Below the pieces are notes generated by a model. That model was not told where the DNA came from. It worked only from the letters and a program-made list of their open reading frames with translations, and did not search any database. From contig NZ_MOAL01000004.1 in NCBI RefSeq assembly GCF_003731765.1, positions 2,356,001 to 2,420,000 on the forward strand: a DNA stretch of 64,000 bases, in the 5' to 3' direction. This DNA is from Pseudomonas chlororaphis (GTDB taxonomy: Bacteria; Pseudomonadota; Gammaproteobacteria; Pseudomonadales; Pseudomonadaceae). Position numbers and translations under genes: made by a program. This document shows, one piece after another, positions 54,362 to 62,940 of this stretch (positions are counted from its first letter, which is position 1; every line of letters begins with the position of its first letter).

Positions 54362-55651
54362 TCAGTAGCCTTCGATCATGTCGGCCGCCTGCTGGGTGGC
54401 CTGGCTGGTGCGGGTGGCCAACTTACGCACTTCGTCAGCGACCACGGCGAAGCCTCGCCCGGCCTCTCCGGCGCGAGCGGCCTCGATGGCCGCATTGAGC
54501 GCCAGCAGGTTGGTCTGGTTGGCGATGCCCTGGATGGCGGCGACGATCTGCGTCAGCTTGGTGAGGTTGCCCTGCATGGTCTGGTGCTGGCGCTCCTGGG
54601 CTTCACGCAACTGGCCCTCCTCATGGCTCGCGTGGATGTCGGTGATGGCGCCCACCACCCGCAGCGCCGAGCCATCGGCCGCGCGCCGGGTCTGGCCACG
54701 GCCGCGAAACCAGCGGTACTCGCCGTTCTTGTGGCGCAGCCGATAGTCCACGTCAAAGGGCGTCTTGCCACTGCGGTCATCGACATGGGCGACAAAGGCA
54801 GCGATGGCCCGCTGGCGATCCTCGGGGTGCAGGCGCGAGGTCCAGGCATCCAGGGTGTTGGGGAACTCTTCGGCATTGGCATGGCCCAGCAGACGGCGCA
54901 TCTGCGACGACCACCAGATGGCGTTCTGCGGATTGGCCGGGTCGCCGGCGACCACTTCAATGTCCCAAAGCCCGTCGTGGAGCATTTCCCGGGACACCTC
55001 AAAACGGGTGGCCGCCAGCACCAGCTCATCGTCTTGCAAACGTCGCTCGTGGATATCGCGCAAGGCCCCGGCGCTGGCTAGCGGCTGGCCCTGGGCGTCG
55101 CGACGGGTTTCGCCACTGAGGCTGCACCAACGGTAGTCGCCCTCGCCCAGCACCATGCGCACCTCCAGGGCAAAGGGTGTACGGCCACTGCGGTCGGCCA
55201 GGTGTCGGACCAGGGCATCGACGAAGCGCAGGCGGTCGTCGGGGTGCAGGCGCTGGCCCCAGAGGCCGAACTGCTCGGGCATCTGCGCCGGGTTCGACCA
55301 CCACAGCGGCGTGGCCGCATCCGGGGCCGTGGTAGCGCCGTGCTGCAGTTCCCAGAACAACGCACCGGCGCCCTGCGCGGCCAACTGCCAACGGGCCTCC
55401 AGGCGCTGCCACTGGGCCTCACGTTCGGCGATGCGCGGGGCGAATTGTTGCAGGTCGTGGCTCAACTCCTGCACCTGCTTGCGCAGCTCGCGACGTTCGG
55501 CGAGCAGGCGCTCGACGCTGTCGAGAATGCGTTGCAGCAGCGGCTCGGTGGGCGCCATGGGCGCCTCGGCACTGTCGAGGGTGTCGGGGCGCTCCAGCCT
55601 GTTGGCCAAAGCAGCCAACAGCCGGCGAGGCCTTGCACTGAAAAACAACAT
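54362..55651 (-). CDS. Soluble double-PAS chemotaxis-type sensor, short signalling domain
   Basis: A 429-residue cytoplasmic protein: an N-terminal coiled coil (residues 35-90), two PAS domains with PAC ends (WWSNPAQMPEQFGLWGQRLH and WWSSQMRRLLGHANAEEFPN; both close with GALRDIHER / GAITDIHAS), then a methyl-accepting signalling segment with the conserved tip GIANQTNLLALNAAIEAARA and EAGRGFAVVADEVRKLA. There is no transmembrane helix. The protein stops only about 15 residues after the tip region (ATQQAADMIEGY), so the returning helix of the hairpin is nearly absent. Similar short PAS-MCP proteins exist in pseudomonads, so this is probably natural. Confidence 0.88.
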   Translation of the reverse strand: MLFFSARPRRLLAALANRLERPDTLDSAEAPMAPTEPLLQRILDSVERLLAERRELRKQVQELSHDLQQFAPRIAEREAQWQRLEARWQLAAQGAGALFWELQHGATTAPDAATPLWWSNPAQMPEQFGLWGQRLHPDDRLRFVDALVRHLADRSGRTPFALEVRMVLGEGDYRWCSLSGETRRDAQGQPLASAGALRDIHERRLQDDELVLAATRFEVSREMLHDGLWDIEVVAGDPANPQNAIWWSSQMRRLLGHANAEEFPNTLDAWTSRLHPEDRQRAIAAFVAHVDDRSGKTPFDVDYRLRHKNGEYRWFRGRGQTRRAADGSALRVVGAITDIHASHEEGQLREAQERQHQTMQGNLTKLTQIVAAIQGIANQTNLLALNAAIEAARAGEAGRGFAVVADEVRKLATRTSQATQQAADMIEGY

Positions 55652-55736
55652 ACGGCACCTCTGAATCCATGAAGTTGTGATGGCTGGTCACAGTGACCGG
55701 TAAAGGGCCCATAACGCCTGGGCGCAGGGCAGCCGC

Positions 55737-56942
55737 TCAGGGCGCTACCTGGGGCGGCTGGAAGGCGCCCGCCCCGGGCAACCCGGACCAGGCCTGTGGG
55801 CCGGCGAGGATTTCCTCGGTGCTCAACAGGCACGCGTCGAGTTCACGCTGCAGGCGCTCCAGGTCCAGGCCCTGGCCGATAAACACCAGTTCCTGGCGGC
55901 AATCGCCAACGATGTCGTGCCATTTGGCCTGGATCCCCTGCCGGCGATACCCGTCCTGGGGCCACTGCGCCTGATCGATAAAGGCCCACCAGCGGCCGAC
56001 CGACTCCCAGAAAAACTGCCCGGCACTTTGCGCCAGCAAGCCAATGTGCAGATGCTGGCTGGCCACCCAGAAATAGCCTTTGCTGCGCAGCAGTCGCCCG
56101 TTGGCCCATGGCCGTTGCAGAAAGTCCAGCAGGCGCTGGGGGTGAAACGGCGCCCGCTCGCGGTAGACCCAGGAAGCGATGCCGTAGCTGTCGGCCTCGG
56201 AGGGCGGCTCATCGATCGCCTCCAGGTGGCGCATCCAGCCCGGCGATTGGGCCAGACTCGGCAAATCGAAGCGGCGGGTGCCGAGGACCTGGGACAGGTC
56301 AACGGCGCCGTGGGCCATGGGCAGGATCTGCGCCCCCGGGTTAAGGCCCGCCAACACAGCCCGCAGCGCCAGGAAACCCTCCTCACCGATCAGGTCCAGG
56401 CGGCTGACCAGAATGGTGTTGGCGTACTCCACCTGCTCGATCAGCAAATCACACAGGGGCTTTTGCCCGTCGGCCAGGATCTCGGTGGACGCCAGCAGCG
56501 CCTGGAAGCGACTGCCGTCCACCACCGTGACCAGGGTGTCGAGCCGCGCCAGCTCGCTCAGGCTGAAGCCCTGGGGGTCGAGGAAGGCAAAGGTCTCGGC
56601 CACCGGCATCGGCTCGGAAATCCCCGTGGACTCGATCAGCAGGTAATCGAAGCGTTGCTGGCGCGCCAACTGGCTGATCTGCTCCAGCAGGTCTGCGCGC
56701 AACGTGCAGCAGATGCAGCCGTTGCTCATTTCCACCAGTTCGTCGCTGCCACGGTGCAGCGCCACGCTGCGCTGCACCTCGTCGGCATCGATGTTGACCT
56801 CGCTCATGTCGTTGACGATGACCGCCACCCGCAGCCCGGCGCGGTTGCGCAGGATGTGGTTGAGCACGGTGGTCTTGCCCGCGCCGAGGAAGCCCGAGAG
56901 CACCGTCACCGGCAGGCGGATCGGCAGCGCGTGGTTGCTCAT
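55737..56942 (-). CDS. CobW-type GTPase, nitrile hydratase activator (P47K-like)
   Basis: A 401-residue G3E-family metallochaperone GTPase. Walker A is SGFLGAGKTTVLN, the metal-binding CxCC motif is NGCICCTLRADLLEQ, and the GTPase motif ESTGISEPMPVAE follows; the C-terminal CobW_C domain holds RERAPFHPQRLLDFLQ. In Fe-type nitrile hydratase operons of Pseudomonas and Rhodococcus this protein is needed to load iron into the alpha subunit. It overlaps the beta subunit gene by 4 bp, which supports that role. Confidence 0.92.
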   Translation of the reverse strand: MSNHALPIRLPVTVLSGFLGAGKTTVLNHILRNRAGLRVAVIVNDMSEVNIDADEVQRSVALHRGSDELVEMSNGCICCTLRADLLEQISQLARQQRFDYLLIESTGISEPMPVAETFAFLDPQGFSLSELARLDTLVTVVDGSRFQALLASTEILADGQKPLCDLLIEQVEYANTILVSRLDLIGEEGFLALRAVLAGLNPGAQILPMAHGAVDLSQVLGTRRFDLPSLAQSPGWMRHLEAIDEPPSEADSYGIASWVYRERAPFHPQRLLDFLQRPWANGRLLRSKGYFWVASQHLHIGLLAQSAGQFFWESVGRWWAFIDQAQWPQDGYRRQGIQAKWHDIVGDCRQELVFIGQGLDLERLQRELDACLLSTEEILAGPQAWSGLPGAGAFQPPQVAP

Positions 56943-57601
56943 GGGAACACCGCGTGCCCGTCCTGAACCTTGTCCAGGTAGCTTTCGAACAGGTCCACCA
57001 CCACCCGACCATCGTCGGCGGCGTCACCCCACAGGTCGGTGACCTTGAACTCGACGTGGTAGGTCGGTTGCGGCACCGCGCTGAGGTCGCCATGGCCGAT
57101 GGTGTCGGGGAACGGCCACTGTTCGTGGGTGCGGTGCAGGATCACCCCTTCCTTGCCCCGTACATACGCCGGCATGCGAATGTGCCCTGCCACGTATTCA
57201 TCGCGGACCCGCACCCGGTCGCCGACGGCAAAGGGTGCGCGCCCGGTGATGGCCGGGCGGCCCTGGGAATGGGCCGGGTTGGCCAACTTGAACGGGCTGC
57301 CCAGGGCCTCATCGAGCTCGGCCTGGGTGATGACCCCGGTCTCCACCAGCAAGGTGGCGGTGGCAATGACGTAGCGTTCGTAATACTCGGTGCCGACGTG
57401 CTGGCGCACATCCAGGCGCTCCACGGCGTGGCGCACTTCGTCGACGCTGAATTTTTTCAACTGGTCCACGCCTATGAACATCAGGCTGTAGGCCAGGTGT
57501 TCCCAGTCCTGCTTGAACACCGGCTGGTAGCTCAGGCTGTTGATGCGATGGGGCACCGGGCCAAAGCCCTGGAAACCGCCGAGATCGTGAAAGCCGTCCA
57601 T
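56939..57601 (-). CDS. nthB: Nitrile hydratase beta subunit
   Basis: The beta subunit, 220 residues, completes the active site and substrate channel of nitrile hydratase, which adds water to a nitrile to give an amide. The start MDGFHDLGGFQGFGPV is the family signature; the C-terminal half has FAVGDRVRVRDEYVAGHIRM and the SH3-like barrel to the end. The ATG at 57601 gives exactly the family length. It lies 41 bp after the alpha gene and overlaps the activator. Confidence 0.95.
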   Translation of the reverse strand: MDGFHDLGGFQGFGPVPHRINSLSYQPVFKQDWEHLAYSLMFIGVDQLKKFSVDEVRHAVERLDVRQHVGTEYYERYVIATATLLVETGVITQAELDEALGSPFKLANPAHSQGRPAITGRAPFAVGDRVRVRDEYVAGHIRMPAYVRGKEGVILHRTHEQWPFPDTIGHGDLSAVPQPTYHVEFKVTDLWGDAADDGRVVVDLFESYLDKVQDGHAVFP

Positions 57602-57642
57602 ATCGAATACCTCGAAGCCAAGAAGTTTGTGGGGGGTGCGAC

Positions 57643-58242
57643 TCAGCCTGCGCTGGGCAGGGCAACGCCAATCAGCACGTCCTTGGTGACGCATTTCTGC
57701 AGCTCTTCTTCGCTCCAGTGTTCAGTGCCGGCGGGCCTGACGGGCAACACCAGGTAGCGGGTTTCGGCGGTGGTGTCCCACACCTTGACCTGCACCTCGG
57801 CAGGCAACTCGGTGCCCAGTTCGCGCAGCACGGTGCGCCCTTCACGGACCAGTCGGGCACGGAATTCGAAGCCCTTGTACCACTCGGGCGGCAAGCCCAG
57901 GACCGGCCAGTTGGTGCAGGAACACAGGCTGCAGACGATGACGTTTTTCAGGGTCGGCGTGTCTTCCAGGGCGACGATGTATTCGCCCTGCGGGCCGGTG
58001 TAGCCGAACTGCGCGCAGGCCGCCGTGCCGTCGCGGAGCAACAGCTCGCGAAACGCCGGATCAGTCCACGCCTTGGCCACCACCCGGGCGCCGTTTTGCG
58101 GGTTCCACTGGTGTTCCATCAACTGGGTCAACTGCTCGATATAGCCATCGGGAACCAGCGCCCGGTTCTTCATCACCTGCAACAGGGCTCGCGCCCGCTC
58201 GGCAGGCGTTGAGGGGGTTGCACGGGGTGCGGAGGTGCTCAT
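57643..58242 (-). CDS. nthA: Nitrile hydratase alpha subunit, Fe type
   Basis: The catalytic alpha subunit, 199 residues. The metal site is CSLCSC with Cys104, Cys107 and Cys109; Ser after the first Cys indicates the iron (not cobalt, CTLCSC) class. In that class two cysteines are post-translationally oxidised and activity can be switched by nitric oxide and light. Other family stretches are NWPVLGLPPEWYKGFEFRAR and YLVLPVRPAGTE. The ATG at 58242 follows GAGGA; five upstream codons are unlikely to be used. Gene order alpha-beta-activator is the usual one. Confidence 0.96.
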   Translation of the reverse strand: MSTSAPRATPSTPAERARALLQVMKNRALVPDGYIEQLTQLMEHQWNPQNGARVVAKAWTDPAFRELLLRDGTAACAQFGYTGPQGEYIVALEDTPTLKNVIVCSLCSCTNWPVLGLPPEWYKGFEFRARLVREGRTVLRELGTELPAEVQVKVWDTTAETRYLVLPVRPAGTEHWSEEELQKCVTKDVLIGVALPSAG

Positions 58243-58324
58243 GGGTTCAATCCTCATCGGTCAATACGGTGAAAAATCCACGTGGGCGCTCGGTTTCTTG
58301 ATGACCGAAGACGCCCACGGCGAA

Positions 58325-59839
58325 TCAGAGCGTGCGCCAGTCCACGTCGGCTTCGAAGGCCGCTGCGGCCTGGTAAAGGGTGCCTTCGGCGTAGTGCTTG
58401 CCCACCAGCATCAGGCCCACGGGCAGGCCGTCCACCAGGCCGCAAGGGATCGACATGGCCGGGTGGCCGGTGATGTCCTGGGCGGCGGTATTGCCGATCA
58501 TTTCCAGGGCCCGGGCCACGTATTCGCTGATCGAGCAACCGGGGGCCGGGTGGGCCTGGGCGATGATCGGCACGGTGGGCATGACCAGCAGGTCAAAGCG
58601 TTCCAGAGCCTTGTCGTACCCGGCCCGGGCAAAGCGCGCGATGTTCTGCGCCTTGGCGTAGAAGCGGCCGTTGTAGCGCTCCAGGCCAAACTGACCGACG
58701 AACATGCACAGTTTGAGTGAGGCCGACAGGCTGTCCGCCTGCTCGCGCCAACCGACCTGTTTGTCCAGCAGGCCGACGTCGTACAGGCCTTTCCAGTTAA
58801 AGCCGGCGCCGTTGCCGTGCATCATTTGCATGGTCAAGCCTTCGCAACCGATGGGGTGCCACAACGACCCGGCGAGGTTGTGCTCAGGCACCGAGACCTC
58901 CTCGACCTCGGCGCCCAGCGCCTGGAGCCGGGCGATGGCGCTGCGCACCGTATCGGCGACACGCGGGTCCTGGTTGGCCAGTTGAAACCCCTCTTGCAGG
59001 ATGCCGATGCGCAACCCACTGACGCCGCGCTCCAGGTAGTCGCTGTAGGCATCGACTTGGGGCGCCGCCTGACGCGGGTCAAGCCCGTCGGCGCCGGCCA
59101 TGACTTCCAGCATCAACGCGTTGTCGCGCACGTTGCGGGTGATCGGCCCAACGTGGTCGATGGTGGCTTCGATTGCCATGATCCCGGTGTAGGGCACCAG
59201 GCCGTGGGTGGGTTTCATGCCATAGGTGCCGCAGAACGCCGACGGGATGCGGATCGAGCCGCCCTGGTCGCCACCCACGGCCATGTCCACGTCACCGGCG
59301 GCCACCAGCGCGGCGCTGCCCGAGGACGAGCCGCCCGAGGCAAAACCGTGGCGATGGGGGTTGTGCACCGGTGCCGGATCGGAGGTGTGGCTGCCGCCCG
59401 AAAGGCAGTAATGCTCGCACGTGGCCTTGCCCAGCACGTTGGCCCCAGCGTCCAGCAAGCGAGTGACCACGGTGGCGTCGAACGAAGGCACAAAGCCTTC
59501 CAGCGGCGCAGCGCCGTTCATCATCGGCACGCCGGCCAGGGAGATGTTGTCCTTGAGGGCCACGCTTCTGCCCGCCAGCTTGCCGCCGGCAGCACCCTGC
59601 ACGTGGGTTTTGTAGTACCAGGCGTTAAGCGGGTTTTCCGCGGGACCGGGACGGTAGCTCGGGCCGCGCTCGTAGGTCACCGCAGGGGTGAAATCCGGCA
59701 GCTCGTCGACCAGGTCGTATGCATCGAAACTCGACTGCATCAAGGCCAGGTATTCAGCGGCTTGCTCGTGGCTCAGCCGCATGTTCAGGCGGCCGGCGAT
59801 GTCCAGCAGTTGATCGAGGGTGGGGCGAACGATTGCCAT
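58325..59839 (-). CDS. Amidase of the nitrile pathway
   Basis: An amidase-signature enzyme of 504 residues that hydrolyses the amide made by nitrile hydratase to the acid and ammonia. The catalytic Ser-cisSer-Lys triad is visible: Lys96 in VALKDNIS, Ser171 in SGGSSSGSAA and Ser195 in GGDQGGSIRIPS, the same numbering I recall for the Rhodococcus nitrile-cluster amidase. The start at 59839 follows AGGA. It precedes nthA by 82 bp on the same strand and follows the channel gene, completing the classical amidase-alpha-beta-activator order. Confidence 0.95.
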   Translation of the reverse strand: MAIVRPTLDQLLDIAGRLNMRLSHEQAAEYLALMQSSFDAYDLVDELPDFTPAVTYERGPSYRPGPAENPLNAWYYKTHVQGAAGGKLAGRSVALKDNISLAGVPMMNGAAPLEGFVPSFDATVVTRLLDAGANVLGKATCEHYCLSGGSHTSDPAPVHNPHRHGFASGGSSSGSAALVAAGDVDMAVGGDQGGSIRIPSAFCGTYGMKPTHGLVPYTGIMAIEATIDHVGPITRNVRDNALMLEVMAGADGLDPRQAAPQVDAYSDYLERGVSGLRIGILQEGFQLANQDPRVADTVRSAIARLQALGAEVEEVSVPEHNLAGSLWHPIGCEGLTMQMMHGNGAGFNWKGLYDVGLLDKQVGWREQADSLSASLKLCMFVGQFGLERYNGRFYAKAQNIARFARAGYDKALERFDLLVMPTVPIIAQAHPAPGCSISEYVARALEMIGNTAAQDITGHPAMSIPCGLVDGLPVGLMLVGKHYAEGTLYQAAAAFEADVDWRTL

Positions 59840-59867
59840 GGTGGGTTCCTGTCCTTATTGCGTTCAA

Positions 59868-59884
59868 CCCCCGGAGGCCGGGGG
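59868..59884 (-). terminator. Short G/C hairpin before the amidase gene
   Basis: CCCCCGG-AGG-CCGGGGG, a 7-bp stem with a 3-nt loop, lies 28 bp before the amidase start in the transcript from the channel gene. No T-run; possibly an attenuator or processing site. Confidence 0.35.
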
Positions 59885-59950
59885 CTTGGAAAGTGTTCGG
59901 GGTGACGGCGTGCCTGCCACTGCCAGCCCAGGCAGGCGCGCCGACGCCCG

Positions 59951-59971
59951 ACCCGGGTTAAAACACCCGGG
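59951..59971 (-). repeat. Hairpin overlapping the channel gene stop codon
   Basis: Two CCCGGG blocks (59952-59957 and 59966-59971) flank TTTTAA, so on the minus strand the stop codon sits in the loop of a short G/C stem. It may influence mRNA stability between the channel and amidase genes. Confidence 0.4.
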
Positions 59972-60824
59972 CGTAACGCAGGTTCATGCGGAAGTCTTCC
60001 TTGGCGCCGTTGTCCACCGACAGGTCCTTGCCCAGTTGCAACTGGATCTGGTCTTGCGCGGTGAAGAACTTGGTGGCGGTCACGCGGAAGTTGGTGGTGC
60101 CCAGTTCGTTGTCCTGGTTGACCCGCTCGACATTGGTCTCGCCGCCCCAACTACGCCCGAAGCCGATGCCAAAGGCGGTGGTTGCGTCCGGCATGTAGCG
60201 GCCCATGATTTGCGCGGCGTAGGAGACGTCTTGCTCCATGCGGTTGGCGGCCGGGCCGAAGTCATTGTTGTCGCCGTACCAGGTGGCACCGCCCACCAGG
60301 TCCATGGCCCATTTTTCCGTGAAGTGTTTGACGTAGGCGCTTTGCAGTTCGAACTTCCAGCGGTTCTCGCCGATGTTCAGCGGGTCGTTCTTGTCGTAGT
60401 CGCCGGTGGGCACGAACACGTAGGGCGCCAGGCTCAGGGTGTCGCGGGCTTCGTTGAGCCGCCACTTCAGTGGCGCGGTGAGGATCAAGTCGCCAATGCC
60501 GCTGGTGCTGCCCAGGGCCGAAGCATCGCCGCCGCTGGACACGTGGCCGAACGGCAGGAGGAACTGCGGATCGATGGTCACGGTGTCGCTCAGGGCGTAG
60601 ACGTGCAGCAGACGCAAGATGCCGACATCGGACGTCAGGTTGAAGTCCGAGCTGCTCTTGTGCCCGTTGGCGTACAACGAGTCGGTGGTGGAATGCTGGT
60701 AGTAGATAGCGCCGATGGTGGCGCCCACTGGGTATTGCTCATAGTCGCCGGGGGCCACTTCTACCGCTTGCGCCTGCAAGGCAGGCAGAACGGCACTGAG
60801 CATCAGCAGACGGGTCTTGTTCAT
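59958..60824 (-). CDS. Outer-membrane channel, SphA/phenol-MetA type
   Basis: A 288-residue outer-membrane beta-barrel of the MetA-pathway/SphA transporter family, commonly encoded in aromatic and solvent degradation operons. A signal peptide ends near LQAQAVEV; alternating strand patterns follow and the chain ends MNLRYARVF with a terminal Phe. Early motifs are DYEQYPVGATIGAIYYQHST and SDVGILRLLHVY. Its place between the aldoxime dehydratase and amidase suggests uptake of aldoximes or nitriles; inferred from context. Confidence 0.87.
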   Translation of the reverse strand: MNKTRLLMLSAVLPALQAQAVEVAPGDYEQYPVGATIGAIYYQHSTTDSLYANGHKSSSDFNLTSDVGILRLLHVYALSDTVTIDPQFLLPFGHVSSGGDASALGSTSGIGDLILTAPLKWRLNEARDTLSLAPYVFVPTGDYDKNDPLNIGENRWKFELQSAYVKHFTEKWAMDLVGGATWYGDNNDFGPAANRMEQDVSYAAQIMGRYMPDATTAFGIGFGRSWGGETNVERVNQDNELGTTNFRVTATKFFTAQDQIQLQLGKDLSVDNGAKEDFRMNLRYARVF

Positions 60825-60930
60825 GGTGAATTCCTTGCACAGGGGCGCCTGGCCGCCTCGGCGGCAGCCGGCTCGACATAGGGGTCAATGGGCGGGCTGA
60901 GTGCAGCCCGCGGTCCTCAAGGCGCGCGGT

Positions 60931-61989
60931 TCAACCTTGCGCGGGCAAGGCGTCGCGCAGCATCCCGGTCTGCGGGTGGCAATTGATGTACTCGAACACC
61001 TGGCTCTTGGCGTCCGACACCGAGACTTCGTGATACAGCCGCAGCTTGGCCAGGCCGGCGGCGACCCGGAAGAAGGTGACGAAGATGCGCAAGTGGGTCG
61101 GATGGGACTCGGCCCAGCGCTCCAGCTTCTCCACCGAACGCCAGTGGCCGATGTTGTAGCTCAGGTCGAGGAAGTTGCCGTCCAGGTCGATGTTGCGCAC
61201 AAAGCGGTTGCTGTAGCAGCCCAGGGGCTGGCCGTTGTCGCGCAGGAAATCCATGCCGGCCTGCAGGGTTGGAAGTATCTCGTCGAGGTACAGGGAACGC
61301 TCCTCGGCCTCGGCTTCGGCCCAATCCTGGCCGGAGCGAATCAAGGCAATGTTGTCATGCCCCACGACCACCACGCGCCCACCTTGGGCCGGGTCGCCCG
61401 CCACCACACGCAATTCGCCGTTGGGCTGCATCCAGTCGGTCTGGGACACCGGGAAGCGGTCACGCATCGACCCCCAGTAGCCGTGTTCTTCGATCTCGCC
61501 GCTGGTGTTGTCCATGATGGCGCCGACCCCGGGCAACTGGTCGCGGAAGGCGTACAGCGTCTCGAACTGTTCGGCCCGTGGCGCGACGATCTCGCGGAAA
61601 TAACCCAGGCCGTCGCTGAGGCGATCCGCCGATGCCCACCAGTCGTTGACCTCGGGAGAACGCAGCCAGCGGCAGTGGGCGGCCGGGTCTTTCCAGTAGC
61701 CGACGATCATCAGGTTGTCGTAGCCGCTGTTGTCGGTGTGGTGCGTCAGGTCATGGGTCAGCGGGCCATCGGCCAGGCTGAAACTGCTGACGATCTGCCG
61801 CATGGCCTGCAGGGCCGCTGCGCGCTGCTCCTCGCCCCGATACTGCACACCCAGGTAGCCCATCACCACCTGCTTCAGTTGTTCATCCGCACGCCCGACC
61901 CACATCGGAAACGGCGGCTGGTATTCATCGGGGACGCGGCGAGACAGCGTCCGGGGGCACTTGAGGTGTTTGTCGATAGCGGATTCCAT
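60931..61989 (-). CDS. oxdA: Aldoxime dehydratase (heme)
   Basis: This heme enzyme dehydrates aliphatic or aryl aldoximes to nitriles, 352 residues. The start MESAIDKHLKCPRTLSRRVP is close to what I know of P. chlororaphis OxdA. The proximal heme ligand His299 (SHPTHLRIF) and catalytic His320 (RLYHEVSV) fall at the same numbers as in characterised enzymes. The ATG at 61989 gives the family length; 14 upstream codons are not needed. It is the first gene of the leftward pathway operon, about 100 bp before the channel gene. Confidence 0.96.
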   Translation of the reverse strand: MESAIDKHLKCPRTLSRRVPDEYQPPFPMWVGRADEQLKQVVMGYLGVQYRGEEQRAAALQAMRQIVSSFSLADGPLTHDLTHHTDNSGYDNLMIVGYWKDPAAHCRWLRSPEVNDWWASADRLSDGLGYFREIVAPRAEQFETLYAFRDQLPGVGAIMDNTSGEIEEHGYWGSMRDRFPVSQTDWMQPNGELRVVAGDPAQGGRVVVVGHDNIALIRSGQDWAEAEAEERSLYLDEILPTLQAGMDFLRDNGQPLGCYSNRFVRNIDLDGNFLDLSYNIGHWRSVEKLERWAESHPTHLRIFVTFFRVAAGLAKLRLYHEVSVSDAKSQVFEYINCHPQTGMLRDALPAQG

Positions 61990-62087
61990 GATCACTCCTG
62001 GTGTTGTGATAATTATTGTTTGCACGGTCATTCAAAGGCGACAGAGCACACTTCGAGCATCCAGACCGGCATTGGATTCATGGGCAG

Positions 62088-62142
62088 AACGTCAATAAAC
62101 AACTTGCATTTCTATCAAGACCCGCAACCAGGCCTTGACGTT
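62088..62142. promoter_or_regulatory. Separated inverted repeat upstream of oxdA
   Basis: AACGTCAA (62088-62095) and TTGACGTT (62135-62142) are perfect 8-bp inverted copies with 39 bp between, about 100-150 bp before oxdA. The spacing of about 47 bp centre to centre would suit a dimeric or looping regulator such as the AraC-type protein encoded at 62941. Confidence 0.35.
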
Positions 62143-62289
62143 TTTTATTATCTAACTTCATTCAATACAACAGGGGGCGCACCGCCGGTGCCTGACCGCG
62201 TCCACGTCCTCACCCGGCTTCGCAAAAACCGCTCTGATCCAGCGATCTCAAGCGTATTTCCAGCGATAACCGGTCGAAAACGGCGGGCC

Positions 62290-62472
62290 CTAACCCGGTT
62301 CAAACCAACGCACCCAGCGTTGTCGACACCCGCGTGAAAGTTGCCCCAGCCAACACTCAAAGTAAGTTTCAAGTACTTCGATCAAGAAGCTGGAAGACTC
62401 TTCCGGCGCAATGTCTCGACAATAAAGTGCGCGTATTTTTTCAGACAACACTTGCCGATCCGTTAAGTTCAT
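62290..62472 (-). CDS. Possible small protein
   Basis: A 60-residue open frame, MNLTDRQVLSEKIRALYC at the start, predicted helical, with four Cys and a Trp/Arg-rich end. A GGGGA ribosome-like site lies 7 bp before the ATG. No recognised domain and no clear context, so it may be real or chance. Confidence 0.3.
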   Translation of the reverse strand: MNLTDRQVLSEKIRALYCRDIAPEESSSFLIEVLETYFECWLGQLSRGCRQRWVRWFEPG

Positions 62473-62940
62473 AACCGTTCCCCACGGTGGGATAGTTGAT
62501 ACTTATGCCGACGTAGAGAAGTTATGCCGGGCGCGCGCCCGGTGCTTGGCTGAAAAAGACAACCTGTTGGTTGAGACGGACATCCCTTGAGCCAGCCCCC
62601 AACCCGCCGTACACGGGCGCAGGCACTGTTCCGATTTGGCACATTGACCCCGTTCCCGGGCCGCTATTGCCTCATTAAGTAGCACCGCAGCCCTGACCAA
62701 GGCGCGGATCGGCGGGGCAGCGGCTCGAACCGCACTCGGGCAACGGCGCTCCGGCACTGCGACAAGGGTCAGCCACGCGTCTGCCACGGCGTTGTGCAAG
62801 CGCAGGCGCGACGCCCCCGTCCGCGAGCGCCCGAATGGCCCGGGTTTTGCTTTTTGTTGGCGATCGACCGCCAAGGCCCAGCCATCACAGCACCCGTAAC
62901 GCCATACGATCAGTAAGCGAATCTTTTAGAGGTACTCCCC

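Larger units (their letters stand above)
61990..62940. other. Long divergent gap between oxdA and the AraC-type regulator
   Basis: 951 bp, AT-rich on the left. It should hold the oxdA promoter and regulator sites. Seen: an 8-bp inverted repeat pair at 62088/62135, and a possible 60-residue small gene at 62290-62472. The right half (62500-62900) returns to high GC with no supported gene. Confidence 0.5.
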
